Assembly (NCBI RefSeq): GCF_900299535.1
Contig: NZ_OMKE01000061.1
Location: 1 to 64,000, forward strand
DNA length: 64,000 nt
Direction: 5' to 3'
Source of the DNA: Aquimarina aquimarini
GTDB taxonomy: Bacteria > Bacteroidota > Bacteroidia > Flavobacteriales > Flavobacteriaceae
Under the pieces are notes generated by a model. That model saw only the letters and a list, made by a program, of their open reading frames with translations, was not told where the DNA came from and did no database searches. Each line of letters starts with the position of its first letter. Position 1 is the first letter of the stretch. The translations under genes and the position numbers were made by a program. Positions 18,516 through 29,231 of the stretch are shown here, one piece after another.

Positions 18516-21458
18516 ATGGAAAAACTAAGGACCCTTTTATTGATCTTTATGTGTGCAATTACAAGCACCATAATAGCTCAAAAGAAAACAATAACAGGAA
18601 CTGTCTATGACAAATCCGATATGCCTATCGTTGGCGCTTCCATCATAATTAAAGGTACAACTGAAGGAGTTTCTTCAGATTTTGATGGAAACTATACCAT
18701 AGAAGCTAGTGAAACAGATATTCTTGAAATATCATACATGGGATATCTTACCCAAGAAATAAATGTTGGCAGTCAAACAAAAATAAATGCTGTATTACAA
18801 GAGGATATAAGTATGTTGGACGAAATTATTGTAGTAGCCTATGGGACACAAAAGAAAGAAACCATTACCTCGTCAATAGTAAACATTAAATCAGAAGAAC
18901 TAAAAGACATAACCACCCCAGATGTAACGACGATGCTACAAGGAAAAGTTGCGGGAGTACGTTTGGGAGCATCCAGTGGTAGTCCAGGGGCAATACCTAA
19001 TATATTAATACGAGGAACCTCCTCTTTGGGAGGAAATATAACTCCTTTGTGGGTGGTAGATGGTGTTATACAGCCTAATGTACCCATAGTAAACCCCAAT
19101 GATGTACAATCTATATCGATACTCAAAGATGCCTCTGCAACATCACTATATGGATCTCGGGGAGCAAATGGGGTTGTTATAGTAACTACAAAACGAGGAA
19201 CTTCTGGTAAATCAGAAATAACTGTAAGTTCTAAAGCCGCTATAAATACCTTTAATACTGGGAAATTTGAGGTGATGAACTCTCAACAACTATATGAATA
19301 TCATACTCAATTTGGAAATTCTCAAGATTGGTTTACCCCAGAATTGTTAAACAGAGATTATGACTGGTTAGGTAATGGAACTCAAGACGGTTTTGTAAAA
19401 GATGTAAACGTATCATTTACCTCAGGAACAGAAAAACTAAACCTCTATATCAATGGGGGCTATTATAATGAAACAGGAACCTTAAAAGGTAATGAGCTAG
19501 ATAGATATACATACCGTATGAATTTGGATTATGATATTACAAAACGTTTAAAGCTAAGCCCTAAATTATCGTTTAGTTTTGATAATAGAGATAGAATTGC
19601 CCAAGCTCCTTTGTACCAATTATATCTTAATCTCCCTTGGGATAACCCATATAATGCAGAGGGACAACTAATCAATGCAGAAGAAGATTCTGATTGGTTG
19701 GGTAGAGATGAAGTTAATTACTTATATGATCAACAGTGGAATTATTCATCAAACGATATATTTAATCTGAGTTCTAACTTTGATTTTGAATATGAGATCG
19801 TACCTAACCTATTATTTAGATCTGTAAATAATTTTACTTATTACCGTTCAAAATCAAAAATATATGTGGACCCAAGGTCAATCGCAGGAGAAGCTACAAA
19901 GGGGAGGATTACCGATGATTTATCAGAGCGGTTTACTAAATTAACTACACAAACACTACAGTATTCTAAAACATTCGGGGAGCATTCTCTACTAGCTTTG
20001 GGAGGATATGAATATAACGATTATGTGTTTGAAAATGTAAATGTAACAGGTAATGGTATTATCGCAGGTACAGAAGTATTAAATGTTGCCAGTGAAGCTG
20101 GTGATATTGTTGGTAGTAAGAGTGACTATGCTTTGCAATCATTCTTTCTTGCAGCCGATTATGGATATAGTGACCGATATTTTCTAAAAGCATCTGTACG
20201 TAGAGATGGTGCATCCAATTTTGGATTGGATAATCAATATGGTAATTTCTTTGCCCTTGGTGCGGGGTGGAATATTCATAATGAAGCTTTCTTTAACAGT
20301 TCTGCCTTCAACGAACTTAAATTACGAGTAAGTTATGGGTCTGTAGGAAATAGACCATCATCTTTATATCCTTATCAAGGAACCTATCGATTGGATACCC
20401 ACTATACAGGGACCCCTGGAGCTATCTTAAATCAATTAGGAAATCCTGATCTAAGCTGGGAAAAAACCTATGAAGCGAATATTGCACTAGATACTAGATT
20501 ATTCAATAGAGTAAGTGCAACATTTGAGTATTATAATAAGGATACTTCTGATCTATTGTACTTTGTAAATTTACCAGATGTAACAGGGTATAGTGGATTT
20601 TGGGAAAATGTAGGAGGACTTACCAATAAAGGTTTTGAGGCCTCAGTCTCTATAGATGTCATAAAAAGTAGGAATTTTGACTGGGATCTCGGATTTAATA
20701 TTGGAGTAAACAGAAATGAGATTACAGAGTTATTTGATGGGCAAACAGAAATCCCTAGAGACTCTAAAATTTTTAAGATAGGAGAAGATTCTAATGCATG
20801 GTATATAAGAAAATGGCTTGGCGTTGATCCCGATAATGGAGACCCGCTTTGGGAAGTAGTAGACCCAGATACAGGAGCGCGTACAGAAACCAATAATTGG
20901 AACGATGCAACCCTACAAGTAGTGGATACATCATCACCAGATTTTACAGGAGGCTTTGATTCTAGACTGAGTTACAAAAATGTATCACTTTCTGCTAATT
21001 TTAATTTTACCAAAGGAGGAAAACTATATAATAGTGCCAGAGAGCTATTTGACTCAGATGGATTCTATTTAGCATTTAACCAGCAAGTGCTAGCTGATGA
21101 TTCGAACCGATGGGAAAAACCAGGAGACATAGCTACGCATCCATTGGCTATAGAAGGAGGTAATAACAATTCAAACAAACGTTCCTCTCGTTATTTGGAA
21201 GACGCAAGTTACCTGAGAATGGCAAATGTTACCTTATCATACAACTTACCACAAGATGTACTCAAAAAAATAGGTATAAGCAACCTTAATATATATGTCT
21301 CAGGAGATAATTTATTGACATTCACAAACTATAGTGGCGTAGATCCAGCAGTTACAGGTAACCCAAATGACCGTACAAATATTGGTTTATCAGGAAACCC
21401 AGGGATAACATATCCAATACCAAAACGATATGTGTTGGGTGTCAATTTATCATTTTAA
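18516..21458 (+). CDS. SusC/RagA-family TonB-dependent transporter
   Basis: A 980-residue outer-membrane transporter. Signal peptide 1-21 (ending IIAQK), carboxypeptidase-like domain about 24-98 (EGVSSDFDGNYTIEA), TonB-box-like DEIIVVAYG (about 101-109), plug about 118-225 (IRGTSSLGGNITPLWVVDG, ILKDASATSLYGSRGANGVV), then the barrel ending GVNLSF. It pairs with the susD gene starting 21 nt downstream. It probably imports GalNAc-containing oligosaccharides in view of the adjacent GH109 (inference). Confidence 0.95.
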   Translation: MEKLRTLLLIFMCAITSTIIAQKKTITGTVYDKSDMPIVGASIIIKGTTEGVSSDFDGNYTIEASETDILEISYMGYLTQEINVGSQTKINAVLQEDISMLDEIIVVAYGTQKKETITSSIVNIKSEELKDITTPDVTTMLQGKVAGVRLGASSGSPGAIPNILIRGTSSLGGNITPLWVVDGVIQPNVPIVNPNDVQSISILKDASATSLYGSRGANGVVIVTTKRGTSGKSEITVSSKAAINTFNTGKFEVMNSQQLYEYHTQFGNSQDWFTPELLNRDYDWLGNGTQDGFVKDVNVSFTSGTEKLNLYINGGYYNETGTLKGNELDRYTYRMNLDYDITKRLKLSPKLSFSFDNRDRIAQAPLYQLYLNLPWDNPYNAEGQLINAEEDSDWLGRDEVNYLYDQQWNYSSNDIFNLSSNFDFEYEIVPNLLFRSVNNFTYYRSKSKIYVDPRSIAGEATKGRITDDLSERFTKLTTQTLQYSKTFGEHSLLALGGYEYNDYVFENVNVTGNGIIAGTEVLNVASEAGDIVGSKSDYALQSFFLAADYGYSDRYFLKASVRRDGASNFGLDNQYGNFFALGAGWNIHNEAFFNSSAFNELKLRVSYGSVGNRPSSLYPYQGTYRLDTHYTGTPGAILNQLGNPDLSWEKTYEANIALDTRLFNRVSATFEYYNKDTSDLLYFVNLPDVTGYSGFWENVGGLTNKGFEASVSIDVIKSRNFDWDLGFNIGVNRNEITELFDGQTEIPRDSKIFKIGEDSNAWYIRKWLGVDPDNGDPLWEVVDPDTGARTETNNWNDATLQVVDTSSPDFTGGFDSRLSYKNVSLSANFNFTKGGKLYNSARELFDSDGFYLAFNQQVLADDSNRWEKPGDIATHPLAIEGGNNNSNKRSSRYLEDASYLRMANVTLSYNLPQDVLKKIGISNLNIYVSGDNLLTFTNYSGVDPAVTGNPNDRTNIGLSGNPGITYPIPKRYVLGVNLSF

Positions 21459-21479
21459 AAATATTATAAAACTAATAGT

Positions 21480-23135
21480 ATGAAAAAATTAATAATACTA
21501 CTGCCAGTTTTTACATTGATACTTCATTCTTGTGATTTGGAAACAAATCCATATGAGGAGATTTCTGTAGAAGAACTGTTTTCTGATCCAGAATCAATAG
21601 AAACAGCTACAATTGGTAATTATGCATTGCTAAAAGGAGATAAAGGTTTTGATGGTTGGGTAGATGATCTGCATAGAATATCAGAGTATGGAGGAGATAA
21701 CATCAGCCTTAGCGGGGGGACAACCGATCATTTGTTCTTTTTATATAATTACCAATCTATAAAAACGAATTCTCGAGTAGAGCGATTTTGGCGTAATTCT
21801 TATAAAATAGTAGTAGGATGTAATATAATTATAGAAAAAATTACAGAAGGAGAATCTGTTGAAACAGACCAATTATTGGGCGAAAATTATTATTTAAGAG
21901 CCCTTACCTATTTCCAAATGGGTAATGTATTTGGTAGGCCATATAATCAAGGAGCTTCTGGATTATCGGTTCCTCTAAAGCTTACATCTGATATAGAAGA
22001 CAGACCAGATAGAAACACTATAGAAGAAGTATACACACAAGTCATCAAGGATTTAGAAAAAGCAGCATCTTTAATGACAGTAAATAAAGGAGCTTCTTTT
22101 GCTTCAAAAGAGGCAGCAGAAGCACTGTTGTCTAGAGTATATTTGTATAAAGAGGATAATATAAGAGCAGAAGAATATGCAAATAAGGTGATTCAATCAG
22201 GGAGCTATTCATTGCTTCCAACAAGTCAGTTTTCTAAAATGAATACTTTGAGGCCTGATGAGAATAACGAAGCTATTTTTGCAGTAACCTTAACCTCTGC
22301 ATCTGATCTTTTAGGTAATTTTGATGACTGGTATACGATAGGATCTTTTTATGCCACTGTAGATGGTAATGGATGGGGAGAAATGTATGCTTCGAGAAGC
22401 TATTTAGACCTTATCGATAAAAACCCTGAAGATGCAAGGAAAGAATTTATAGAACCTCAATATGAAGAAGATGATAACGAAGAGAAAATACCTGCGGTTT
22501 ATTGGATAAATGATGAATATACCTATGAGTTTAGAAATACAACTGAGAGTGGAGGAGTCGTTACTTTTGAAGAAGAAGGAACCACATATACAGTAGCTTC
22601 TGAAATGGTAGACGGCAGAACTGTATATTATTTTAATGGCCCAGACGGAAGGCAAGATGTTACCAAAGGGTTTGATCTCAAAAAGCGTAATGGACATCCA
22701 AAATTCTATATCCTCAAAGCTTCATTACAAGAAGATGATATACATATGTGGTCTCCTATGGTTTCTCGCCTATCTGAAATGTATCTGAATATTGCAGAAT
22801 CACAGGCAAAGAGAGGAATGGATCAATTAGCACTAGATAATGTAAACATTATTAGAGAAAGAGCAGGTATTCCTACCTATGCATTGGCTGATATTCCCGC
22901 AGGAAAAACAATACTAGATATCGTTCTAGAAGAACGAAGATTAGAGTTTGCTTATGAAGGACACAGGAAATATGATGTATATAGAAATGGTCGTACTATG
23001 GATAGAAAATATCCAGGAACACATTTAAATGGTACGAATGCCTTTCTAGAAATCCCTGCTACGCATCCTAGAGTAGTAGAATATATCCCAGAACAACAGA
23101 TTATTTTACAACCCTCGCTGATTCAAAATGATTAA
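21480..23135 (+). CDS. SusD/RagB-family nutrient-binding lipoprotein
   Basis: A 551-residue classical SusD homologue. The N-terminus MKKLIILLPVFTLILHSCDL gives the lipid-anchored Cys at residue 18. The N-terminal SusD-like domain includes RALTYFQMGNVFGRPYNQGASGLSVPL and RNTIEEVYTQVIKDLEKA; the C-terminal RagB/SusD domain includes RLSEMYLNIAESQAKRG and VLEERRLEFAYEGHRKYDVYRNG. It binds glycan at the cell surface as partner of the preceding SusC. A stable hairpin follows immediately (23142-23176) before the next gene, which may lower expression of downstream genes or protect the susCD message. Confidence 0.95.
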   Translation: MKKLIILLPVFTLILHSCDLETNPYEEISVEELFSDPESIETATIGNYALLKGDKGFDGWVDDLHRISEYGGDNISLSGGTTDHLFFLYNYQSIKTNSRVERFWRNSYKIVVGCNIIIEKITEGESVETDQLLGENYYLRALTYFQMGNVFGRPYNQGASGLSVPLKLTSDIEDRPDRNTIEEVYTQVIKDLEKAASLMTVNKGASFASKEAAEALLSRVYLYKEDNIRAEEYANKVIQSGSYSLLPTSQFSKMNTLRPDENNEAIFAVTLTSASDLLGNFDDWYTIGSFYATVDGNGWGEMYASRSYLDLIDKNPEDARKEFIEPQYEEDDNEEKIPAVYWINDEYTYEFRNTTESGGVVTFEEEGTTYTVASEMVDGRTVYYFNGPDGRQDVTKGFDLKKRNGHPKFYILKASLQEDDIHMWSPMVSRLSEMYLNIAESQAKRGMDQLALDNVNIIRERAGIPTYALADIPAGKTILDIVLEERRLEFAYEGHRKYDVYRNGRTMDRKYPGTHLNGTNAFLEIPATHPRVVEYIPEQQIILQPSLIQND

Positions 23136-23141
23136 TATTTA

Positions 23142-23176
23142 ATAACATAGGTTCCTTTTTTAGGAGCCTATGTTAT
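23142..23176 (+). terminator. Hairpin after susD
   Basis: A 14-bp stem (ATAACATAGGTTCC with GGAGCCTATGTTAT, one G-T pair) surrounds a T-rich 7-nt loop, followed by CTTTATCT. It lacks a clean T-run, so partial termination, attenuation or mRNA end protection between susD and the CRTAC1 gene are all possible. Confidence 0.6.
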
Positions 23177-23195
23177 CTTTATCTATACCAAGACC

Positions 23196-26100
23196 ATGCT
23201 AATTAACCCCTACAAAATCTGGACAACACTTTTATTAGTATTCTTTTTGTGTTCTTGTGAGAATGCAGTAGATAAGCTCTCATCAGAAAAGTTATTTACC
23301 AAAGTTCCTTCAGAAATAACAGGAGTAACTTTTCAAAATAAAATATTAGAATCAGAACAATTACATTATTATAAATATCTATATATCTATATAGGAGGAG
23401 GAGTAGCCGCAGCAGATTTTAATAATGATGGGTTAAAAGACCTTTTTTTTACCTCTAATATCTATCATAATAAACTTTTTTTAAATAAAGGAAACTTTAA
23501 GTTTGAAGATATTACCCCAAAAACAGGAATAGAAAAAAGAGCAGGTTTTGATACAGGAGTATCTGTTGTTGATATCAATAATGATGGGTTTTTAGACATA
23601 TATATCAATAGAGCTGGTTGGTATCAAGGAGATCAGAAGTTAGCAAATATGTTATACATCAATAATGGGGATCTTACATTTACAGAACAAGCAGAAGACT
23701 ATGGTTTGGCAGACACCAATAGATCAATAGCGTCAACATTTTTTGATTATGATAAAGATGGAGATTTAGATGTTTATATAGCAAATGCCCCTGCCGATTT
23801 TGATTTATCTGGTAAAATACTGGATATAAAAGAGATTCAGAAAAGTAAGCACACACAAACATTCAGAAGCAGTGATCGATTGTATAATAACGATGGCAAA
23901 GGAAACTTTACAGATGTTTCTATACAAGCAGGCATATTACCTGATCTGGGGTTTGGACTGAATGCTCAGGTAGGGGATCTTAATCATGATGGTTGGCCAG
24001 ATATTTATGTGTCTAATGATTTTATTAGCCCTGATTTTGCGTATATCAATAATAAAAACGGGACTTTTTCAGAACAAAGAAATACACTTTTTAAGCATAT
24101 TTCCTATTACAGCATGGGAAGCGATATTGGTGATATCAATAATGATGGGTTTAATGATTTGATGGTATTGGATATGAGCCCAGAAGACCATATTCGATCA
24201 AAAACAACCATGTCTATGATGTCTATTGATCGATTTAATCAAATGACTCAAAAAGATCATCACCATCAATACATGCATAATGTAATGCAACTTAATAATG
24301 GAAATAACACTTTTAGTGAAATAGCGCATTTGGCTGGGCTTGCTCAAACAGATTGGAGCTGGTCTGTACTTTTTGCCGATTTTGATCTAGACGGTCTAAA
24401 TGATATTTATGTTACCAATGGTATCTATAGAGATGTTGTTGATCGAGATATGAATATCGAGATTAACAAGACAATAGATCAGAAAAAAAATAATCTGAAA
24501 GAAAAAGATTTCTATGAATTTACTCAGAAATTACCCCAACAGAAATTAACGAATTACTTGTTTAAGAATAAAGGGAACCTTGAATTTGAGAATATAACAA
24601 CAGATTGGTCAGATCAACAGCCAACCTTTTCAAACGGAGCCGTATATGTAGATTTAGATAATGATGGGGATTTAGATATCGTAACCAATAATCTAGATGA
24701 AGATGCGACTATATTAAGAAATAATGCAAGAGAAATTGGGAAGCATAATTTTTTACAAATAGATTTTAAAGGATCAAAAGGAAATAAATTTGGCGTAGGC
24801 ACAAGGGTAATAATCCATCAGAATAATGGTACAATACTAACCAGACAACTTATAAATGCCAGAGGGTACCTCTCTTCTATGTCAAACACATTACATTTTG
24901 GGGTAGGAAAAGAAACTATAATTCCCAAAATAGAAATCATTTGGCCCAATGGTCATACCCAATCTTTGACCAATGTAAAAACAAATCAATTACTACATAT
25001 TGATTATACAAAAAGCATAGAAAAATCAGATCAAAATACAGAGGAAGAAGCGAGTAAGATGTTTACTCAAAAGATGTTTGATTTTAAACATAGAGAAACT
25101 TTTTTTAATGATTTTGACAAACAATTATTATTACCCCAGAAACTATCCCAGACAGGTCCTGCAATAGCAAAAGCTGATCTTAACAATGATGGTTATGAAG
25201 AACTTTTTATAGGAGGGGCGCATAATCAAGCAGCGCAATTATTTATTGTTTCAAAAGATGGTAGTTATAGTACGGTGCCTGTTCGGGATTTTATCAAAGA
25301 CAGTATCTATGAAGATGTAGGAGCTTGTTTTTTTGATGCAGATAATGACGGTGATAAAGATTTATATGTAGTAAGTGGGAGCTATGAGTTTGGTGCTGAT
25401 TCTCCACTGTTACAAGACAGACTATATATAAATAAAGGGAACTTTACCTTTAGCCGCTCGCAATCAATGCTACCAATTATGCATACCTCAGGGTCGGTAG
25501 TAAAGGCTTCAGATTTTGATAATGATGGCGATATAGATCTATTTGTAGGAGGACGTATCATACCAGGAAAATATCCGTATTCTCCATCAAGCCATATATT
25601 ACTTAATGAAAATAACCGATTTATAGACAAAACAGAAGATTTAGCACCCGAAATAAAAAAGATTGGCATGGTTACTAGTGCTGAATGGAGTGATATCGAT
25701 AATGATAATGATCTTGATCTTATCGTTACAGGAGAATGGATGGGGATCGAGGTTTTTATTAATAACAATGGATTGCTTGCAAAAAAAGAAACATATAATA
25801 AGTTAGCCTCTGCAAAAGGCTGGTGGAATAAGATTGTAATAGCTGATATTGATAAGGATGGTGATAAGGATATAATAGCAGGAAATCTGGGGGTAAACTA
25901 CAAGCATAAAGCGTCTGTTGAAAAACCTTTTCATGTTTATACAAATGATTTTGATAATAACGGAACAGAAGATATCATATTGGCAAAATATTATAAAGAC
26001 AAACAAGTTCCTGTACGAGGCAAACATTGTACGGCACAGCAATTACCATATCTAAAAGAAAGAATAAAAACATATAGTGATTTTGCTACCAGTGATATTC

Positions 26101-26519
26101 AGCAAATTATAGGAGAAAAATTTACCGCTGCAATTCATTATCAAGCTACCGAGTTTAGATCAGGTATTTTTATAAATACTAGTAATGGTTTTGATTTTAA
26201 ACCATTTCCTATAGAAGCGCAAATGAGCCCTATTAATAGTATTCTTTATGAAGATTTTGATAATGATAAGATTAAAGATTTACTCATGGCAGGAAATAAT
26301 TACCATGCTGAGGTCGAAACAACCCGATCAGATGCTGGTATCGGAATCTATCTAAAAGGAAAAGGAAATAAAATGTTCCAACCTCAAAAGAATAATGAAA
26401 TAGGATTTTATGCAGATAAAGATGTTAGAAATATGGTAGTACTAGATGCTCCCAAAAAGAAAGTAGTCATTGTAGTCAATAATAATGATACTCCTCAATT
26501 ATATACAGTAAACAATTAA
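23196..26519 (+). CDS. CRTAC1-type FG-GAP/VCBS repeat lipoprotein with ASPIC/UnbV domain
   Basis: An 1107-residue secreted lipoprotein (lipobox LLLVFFLCSC, Cys at about 21). It contains two runs of calcium-binding FG-GAP repeats of the D.N.DG..D. type, for example DFNNDGLKDL, DINNDGFLDI, DYDKDGDLDV and DLDNDGDLDI, at about 55-490 and again at about 640-1090. Between them lies an ASPIC/UnbV segment (about 510-590; HFGVGKETIIPKIEIIWPNG). The repeats are expected to form beta-propellers. Such proteins accompany SusCD pairs in many Bacteroidota loci; binding of the glycan or display at the surface is likely, but the biochemical role is unknown. It is followed by a DUF3472 gene 6 nt downstream. 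Confidence 0.88.
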   Translation: MLINPYKIWTTLLLVFFLCSCENAVDKLSSEKLFTKVPSEITGVTFQNKILESEQLHYYKYLYIYIGGGVAAADFNNDGLKDLFFTSNIYHNKLFLNKGNFKFEDITPKTGIEKRAGFDTGVSVVDINNDGFLDIYINRAGWYQGDQKLANMLYINNGDLTFTEQAEDYGLADTNRSIASTFFDYDKDGDLDVYIANAPADFDLSGKILDIKEIQKSKHTQTFRSSDRLYNNDGKGNFTDVSIQAGILPDLGFGLNAQVGDLNHDGWPDIYVSNDFISPDFAYINNKNGTFSEQRNTLFKHISYYSMGSDIGDINNDGFNDLMVLDMSPEDHIRSKTTMSMMSIDRFNQMTQKDHHHQYMHNVMQLNNGNNTFSEIAHLAGLAQTDWSWSVLFADFDLDGLNDIYVTNGIYRDVVDRDMNIEINKTIDQKKNNLKEKDFYEFTQKLPQQKLTNYLFKNKGNLEFENITTDWSDQQPTFSNGAVYVDLDNDGDLDIVTNNLDEDATILRNNAREIGKHNFLQIDFKGSKGNKFGVGTRVIIHQNNGTILTRQLINARGYLSSMSNTLHFGVGKETIIPKIEIIWPNGHTQSLTNVKTNQLLHIDYTKSIEKSDQNTEEEASKMFTQKMFDFKHRETFFNDFDKQLLLPQKLSQTGPAIAKADLNNDGYEELFIGGAHNQAAQLFIVSKDGSYSTVPVRDFIKDSIYEDVGACFFDADNDGDKDLYVVSGSYEFGADSPLLQDRLYINKGNFTFSRSQSMLPIMHTSGSVVKASDFDNDGDIDLFVGGRIIPGKYPYSPSSHILLNENNRFIDKTEDLAPEIKKIGMVTSAEWSDIDNDNDLDLIVTGEWMGIEVFINNNGLLAKKETYNKLASAKGWWNKIVIADIDKDGDKDIIAGNLGVNYKHKASVEKPFHVYTNDFDNNGTEDIILAKYYKDKQVPVRGKHCTAQQLPYLKERIKTYSDFATSDIQQIIGEKFTAAIHYQATEFRSGIFINTSNGFDFKPFPIEAQMSPINSILYEDFDNDKIKDLLMAGNNYHAEVETTRSDAGIGIYLKGKGNKMFQPQKNNEIGFYADKDVRNMVVLDAPKKKVVIVVNNNDTPQLYTVNN

Positions 26520-26525
26520 CTCATC

Positions 26526-27878
26526 ATGATTAAAAAAATAAAATATTACAAAAGATCAGTTTATATATTTTTAATAGCGAGTATTTGTGTATCTGCTTGT
26601 AATTCAGGTAAAAAAAATACAGATTTTGATAATGATAACAAGTTAGAGCTATCGATAGCCATTCCTTCTGGGGGTAATAGTTGGGTTATTAATAACACAC
26701 AACAAGATGCGGTTCTTGTTCAGGACTCAGGGATTCATGACTGGACATCTTTTGATGATGTAATTCGTACCTATTTTCATACAAAATCAACAGGTGAATT
26801 ACATCTTGGACTAACCATTAAATCAGAAGAAGGTCCCGCAACGATTCGTGTAACTGTAGGAGATATAACCAAAGATGTGACTATCACTAATACAGAGTAT
26901 CAAAATATAGATATAGGGATATTTAATATCACTACCGCGGGATATAATTTTATAGAAATCCAAGGGCTTAAAAAAACGGGAAGATATATAGGTGATATCA
27001 ATGAAGTTCTTATTGGGGGGACAGCTACTACCAAAGGAGTTTCCTTTGTTCCTAATGATTTTAGTTTTTATTTTGGTAGAAGAGGTCCCTCTGTTCATCT
27101 CAACTATACATTACCTGAGGGTAAAGATATAATCTATTTTTACAACGAAATTACTGTACCACAAGAGGAGGATGTGATAGGATCGTTTTTTATGGCTAAT
27201 GGTTTTGGTGAAGGGTATTTTGGAATGCAGGTAAACTCAGATACAGAAAGAAGGATATTATTTTCTGTATGGAGCCCTTTTGTTACTGATGATCCTAGTA
27301 CAATTCCTGATGATCAGAAAATAATTCTTTTGGGAAAAGGAGAAGGAGTAACAGCTGGTAATTTTGGAGGAGAAGGCTCTGGTGGACAGAGTTATAAAGT
27401 ATTTGATTGGAAAGCAGGAAACACTTATAAGTTTCTACTGAAAGGAGAACCCTCAACCAATGATTCAACAGATTATACAGCATTTTTTTATGCTCCAGAA
27501 GAAAATGAATGGAAACTAATAGCCAGTTTCAAAAGACCTCATACAACCACATACTTAAAAAGGTTTCATTCATTTTTAGAAAATTTCAACCCTCATACAG
27601 GAAATATTTCAAGAAAAGGAACCTATGCAAATCAATGGGTGTATGATACTACGGGTAAATGGCATGAGATTACCAATGCCAAATTTACGGCAGATAACAC
27701 TGCTAGAGATAATGCCAGATTGGATTATAAAGGAGGTGTAGAGGGCAATGCATTTTTTATGAAAAACTGTGGGTTCTTTAATGAGAATACAACCATAAAC
27801 TCAGAATTCTCACGAAACCCCAATGGTATAATACCTACTATAGATTTATCAGTATTACCAAAAGTGAAATCAAAATAA
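26526..27878 (+). CDS. DUF5077/DUF3472-type lipoprotein
   Basis: A 450-residue secreted lipoprotein (SICVSACNSG, lipid Cys at about 25). The N-terminal half resembles a carbohydrate-binding-like beta-sandwich (DUF5077; about 40-165, IPSGGNSWVINNTQ) and the C-terminal half matches DUF3472 (about 180-400; YFYNEITVPQEEDVIGSFFMANGFGEGYFGMQV, LLGKGEGVTAGNFGGEGSGGQSY). The function is not established. The gene is 6 nt after the CRTAC1 gene and closes the PUL transcription unit, so a role in recognising or processing the same glycan is inferred. Confidence 0.82.
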   Translation: MIKKIKYYKRSVYIFLIASICVSACNSGKKNTDFDNDNKLELSIAIPSGGNSWVINNTQQDAVLVQDSGIHDWTSFDDVIRTYFHTKSTGELHLGLTIKSEEGPATIRVTVGDITKDVTITNTEYQNIDIGIFNITTAGYNFIEIQGLKKTGRYIGDINEVLIGGTATTKGVSFVPNDFSFYFGRRGPSVHLNYTLPEGKDIIYFYNEITVPQEEDVIGSFFMANGFGEGYFGMQVNSDTERRILFSVWSPFVTDDPSTIPDDQKIILLGKGEGVTAGNFGGEGSGGQSYKVFDWKAGNTYKFLLKGEPSTNDSTDYTAFFYAPEENEWKLIASFKRPHTTTYLKRFHSFLENFNPHTGNISRKGTYANQWVYDTTGKWHEITNAKFTADNTARDNARLDYKGGVEGNAFFMKNCGFFNENTTINSEFSRNPNGIIPTIDLSVLPKVKSK

Positions 27879-28105
27879 AAACCAAATAAGAAGATATAAA
27901 AACACTAAGTCAGAGTACTGTAATTTGAGTTAAATAATGTTCTGACGTAGTAATCAAATTTAACGAAGTATAAAATTTAATGAGTATAAAAATTTAATAC
28001 TGTTTTTTTTGAATTAGCTGAATTTAAAGTCTTTGATAGTTATATAAACATTCAGAGGCTTTTTATTCGGTTAGTTGCACTAAACTCTATATAGTATAAA
28101 ACAAC

Positions 28106-29203
28106 ATGATTTTGACAAACGTTGACAAAAAAAGAAAATTAACTTCATTGGCTCCAGGAAGAATCTGTCTTTTTGGAGATCATCAGGATTATTTAGAACT
28201 ACCAGTAATTGCTTGTGCAATAAATAGGCATATTAAATTAACGGCAATAGAAAATGAAACAAAAATGTTCATTATTACAATGCCAGATATTCATTCAACA
28301 AGAACTATCTCTATTGATCAACAAGTAGGTCATATAAAACAAGGAGATCATATTCTAGTAGCCCTCAAAGTATTGAAGAGGTATGGTTGTATACCAGATA
28401 CGGGATATGATATTACTATTTCTGGTAATCTACCTATAAATGCAGGAGTTTCTAGTTCTTCTGCGGTACTGGTGTCATGGGTTCAATTTTTATTAAAAGC
28501 TTTTGGATCATCACACAAAGTTACGCCAGAACTTATCTCACAGATAGCATATGAAGTAGAGGTTTTAGAACATAAAAACCCTGGAGGCAAGATGGATCAA
28601 TACAGTATTGGCTTGGGTATGATTATGTACCTAGAAACTGGAAAAAATAGTGCTTACCAATTATTTGATCATCCATTATCACGATTGATAATAGGAGAGT
28701 CAGGTATTCCAAAAGAAACCATAGGTGTCTTGAGTGAATTAAAAGAAAATACTCGAGAAGCTATTAATATAGTAACAAAAGCAAAGAATTTTGATATAAA
28801 AAAAGCTGCAAAAGAAGATGTAAAGGTGTTGTTGCCAAGTTTGCCAGATAAATTGAAACCTTTATTGTATGCAGCAGTAGCGAATCATCATATTACCAAA
28901 AATGCCCTGTCAGAATTTAAAAAAAATGATTTGGATATAGAAAAAATTGGGATGTTAATGAATGAGCATCATACTGTTTTAAGAGATTTTTTGAACGTTT
29001 CATTACCCAAAATAGATGCAATGATTTATGGAGCCTTAAAAGCTGGAGCCTATGGAGCCAAAATTGTAGGTTCTGGTAGAGGTGGTTGTATCGTTGCCAT
29101 TGCTCCAGAAGGCAAAGAACAACAGATTATTGATGAAATTATAAAAGCTGGTGCTAGAGATGCGTATCAGGTTGAGGTAGACTCTGGCGCAAAAATATAT
29201 TAA
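28106..29203 (+). CDS. GHMP-family sugar kinase (galactokinase-like)
   Basis: A 365-residue cytoplasmic kinase that phosphorylates a sugar with ATP. Motif I APGRICLFGDHQDYL (16-30) resembles the galactokinase signature but has C for the usual N and D for the usual E. Motif II PINAGVSSSSAVL (110-122) is the ATP loop, and motif III GAYGAKIVGSGRGGCIVAI lies near the C-terminus. It is followed 28 nt later by a nucleotidyltransferase. Since the upstream PUL starts with an alpha-GalNAcase, phosphorylation of GalNAc or galactose at C1 is a sensible inference; another hexose is possible. It is 227 nt from the PUL, so it may have its own promoter. Confidence 0.85.
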   Translation: MILTNVDKKRKLTSLAPGRICLFGDHQDYLELPVIACAINRHIKLTAIENETKMFIITMPDIHSTRTISIDQQVGHIKQGDHILVALKVLKRYGCIPDTGYDITISGNLPINAGVSSSSAVLVSWVQFLLKAFGSSHKVTPELISQIAYEVEVLEHKNPGGKMDQYSIGLGMIMYLETGKNSAYQLFDHPLSRLIIGESGIPKETIGVLSELKENTREAINIVTKAKNFDIKKAAKEDVKVLLPSLPDKLKPLLYAAVANHHITKNALSEFKKNDLDIEKIGMLMNEHHTVLRDFLNVSLPKIDAMIYGALKAGAYGAKIVGSGRGGCIVAIAPEGKEQQIIDEIIKAGARDAYQVEVDSGAKIY

Positions 29204-29231
29204 GAATAACCCCTAAAAAGTAAAAAGTAAA

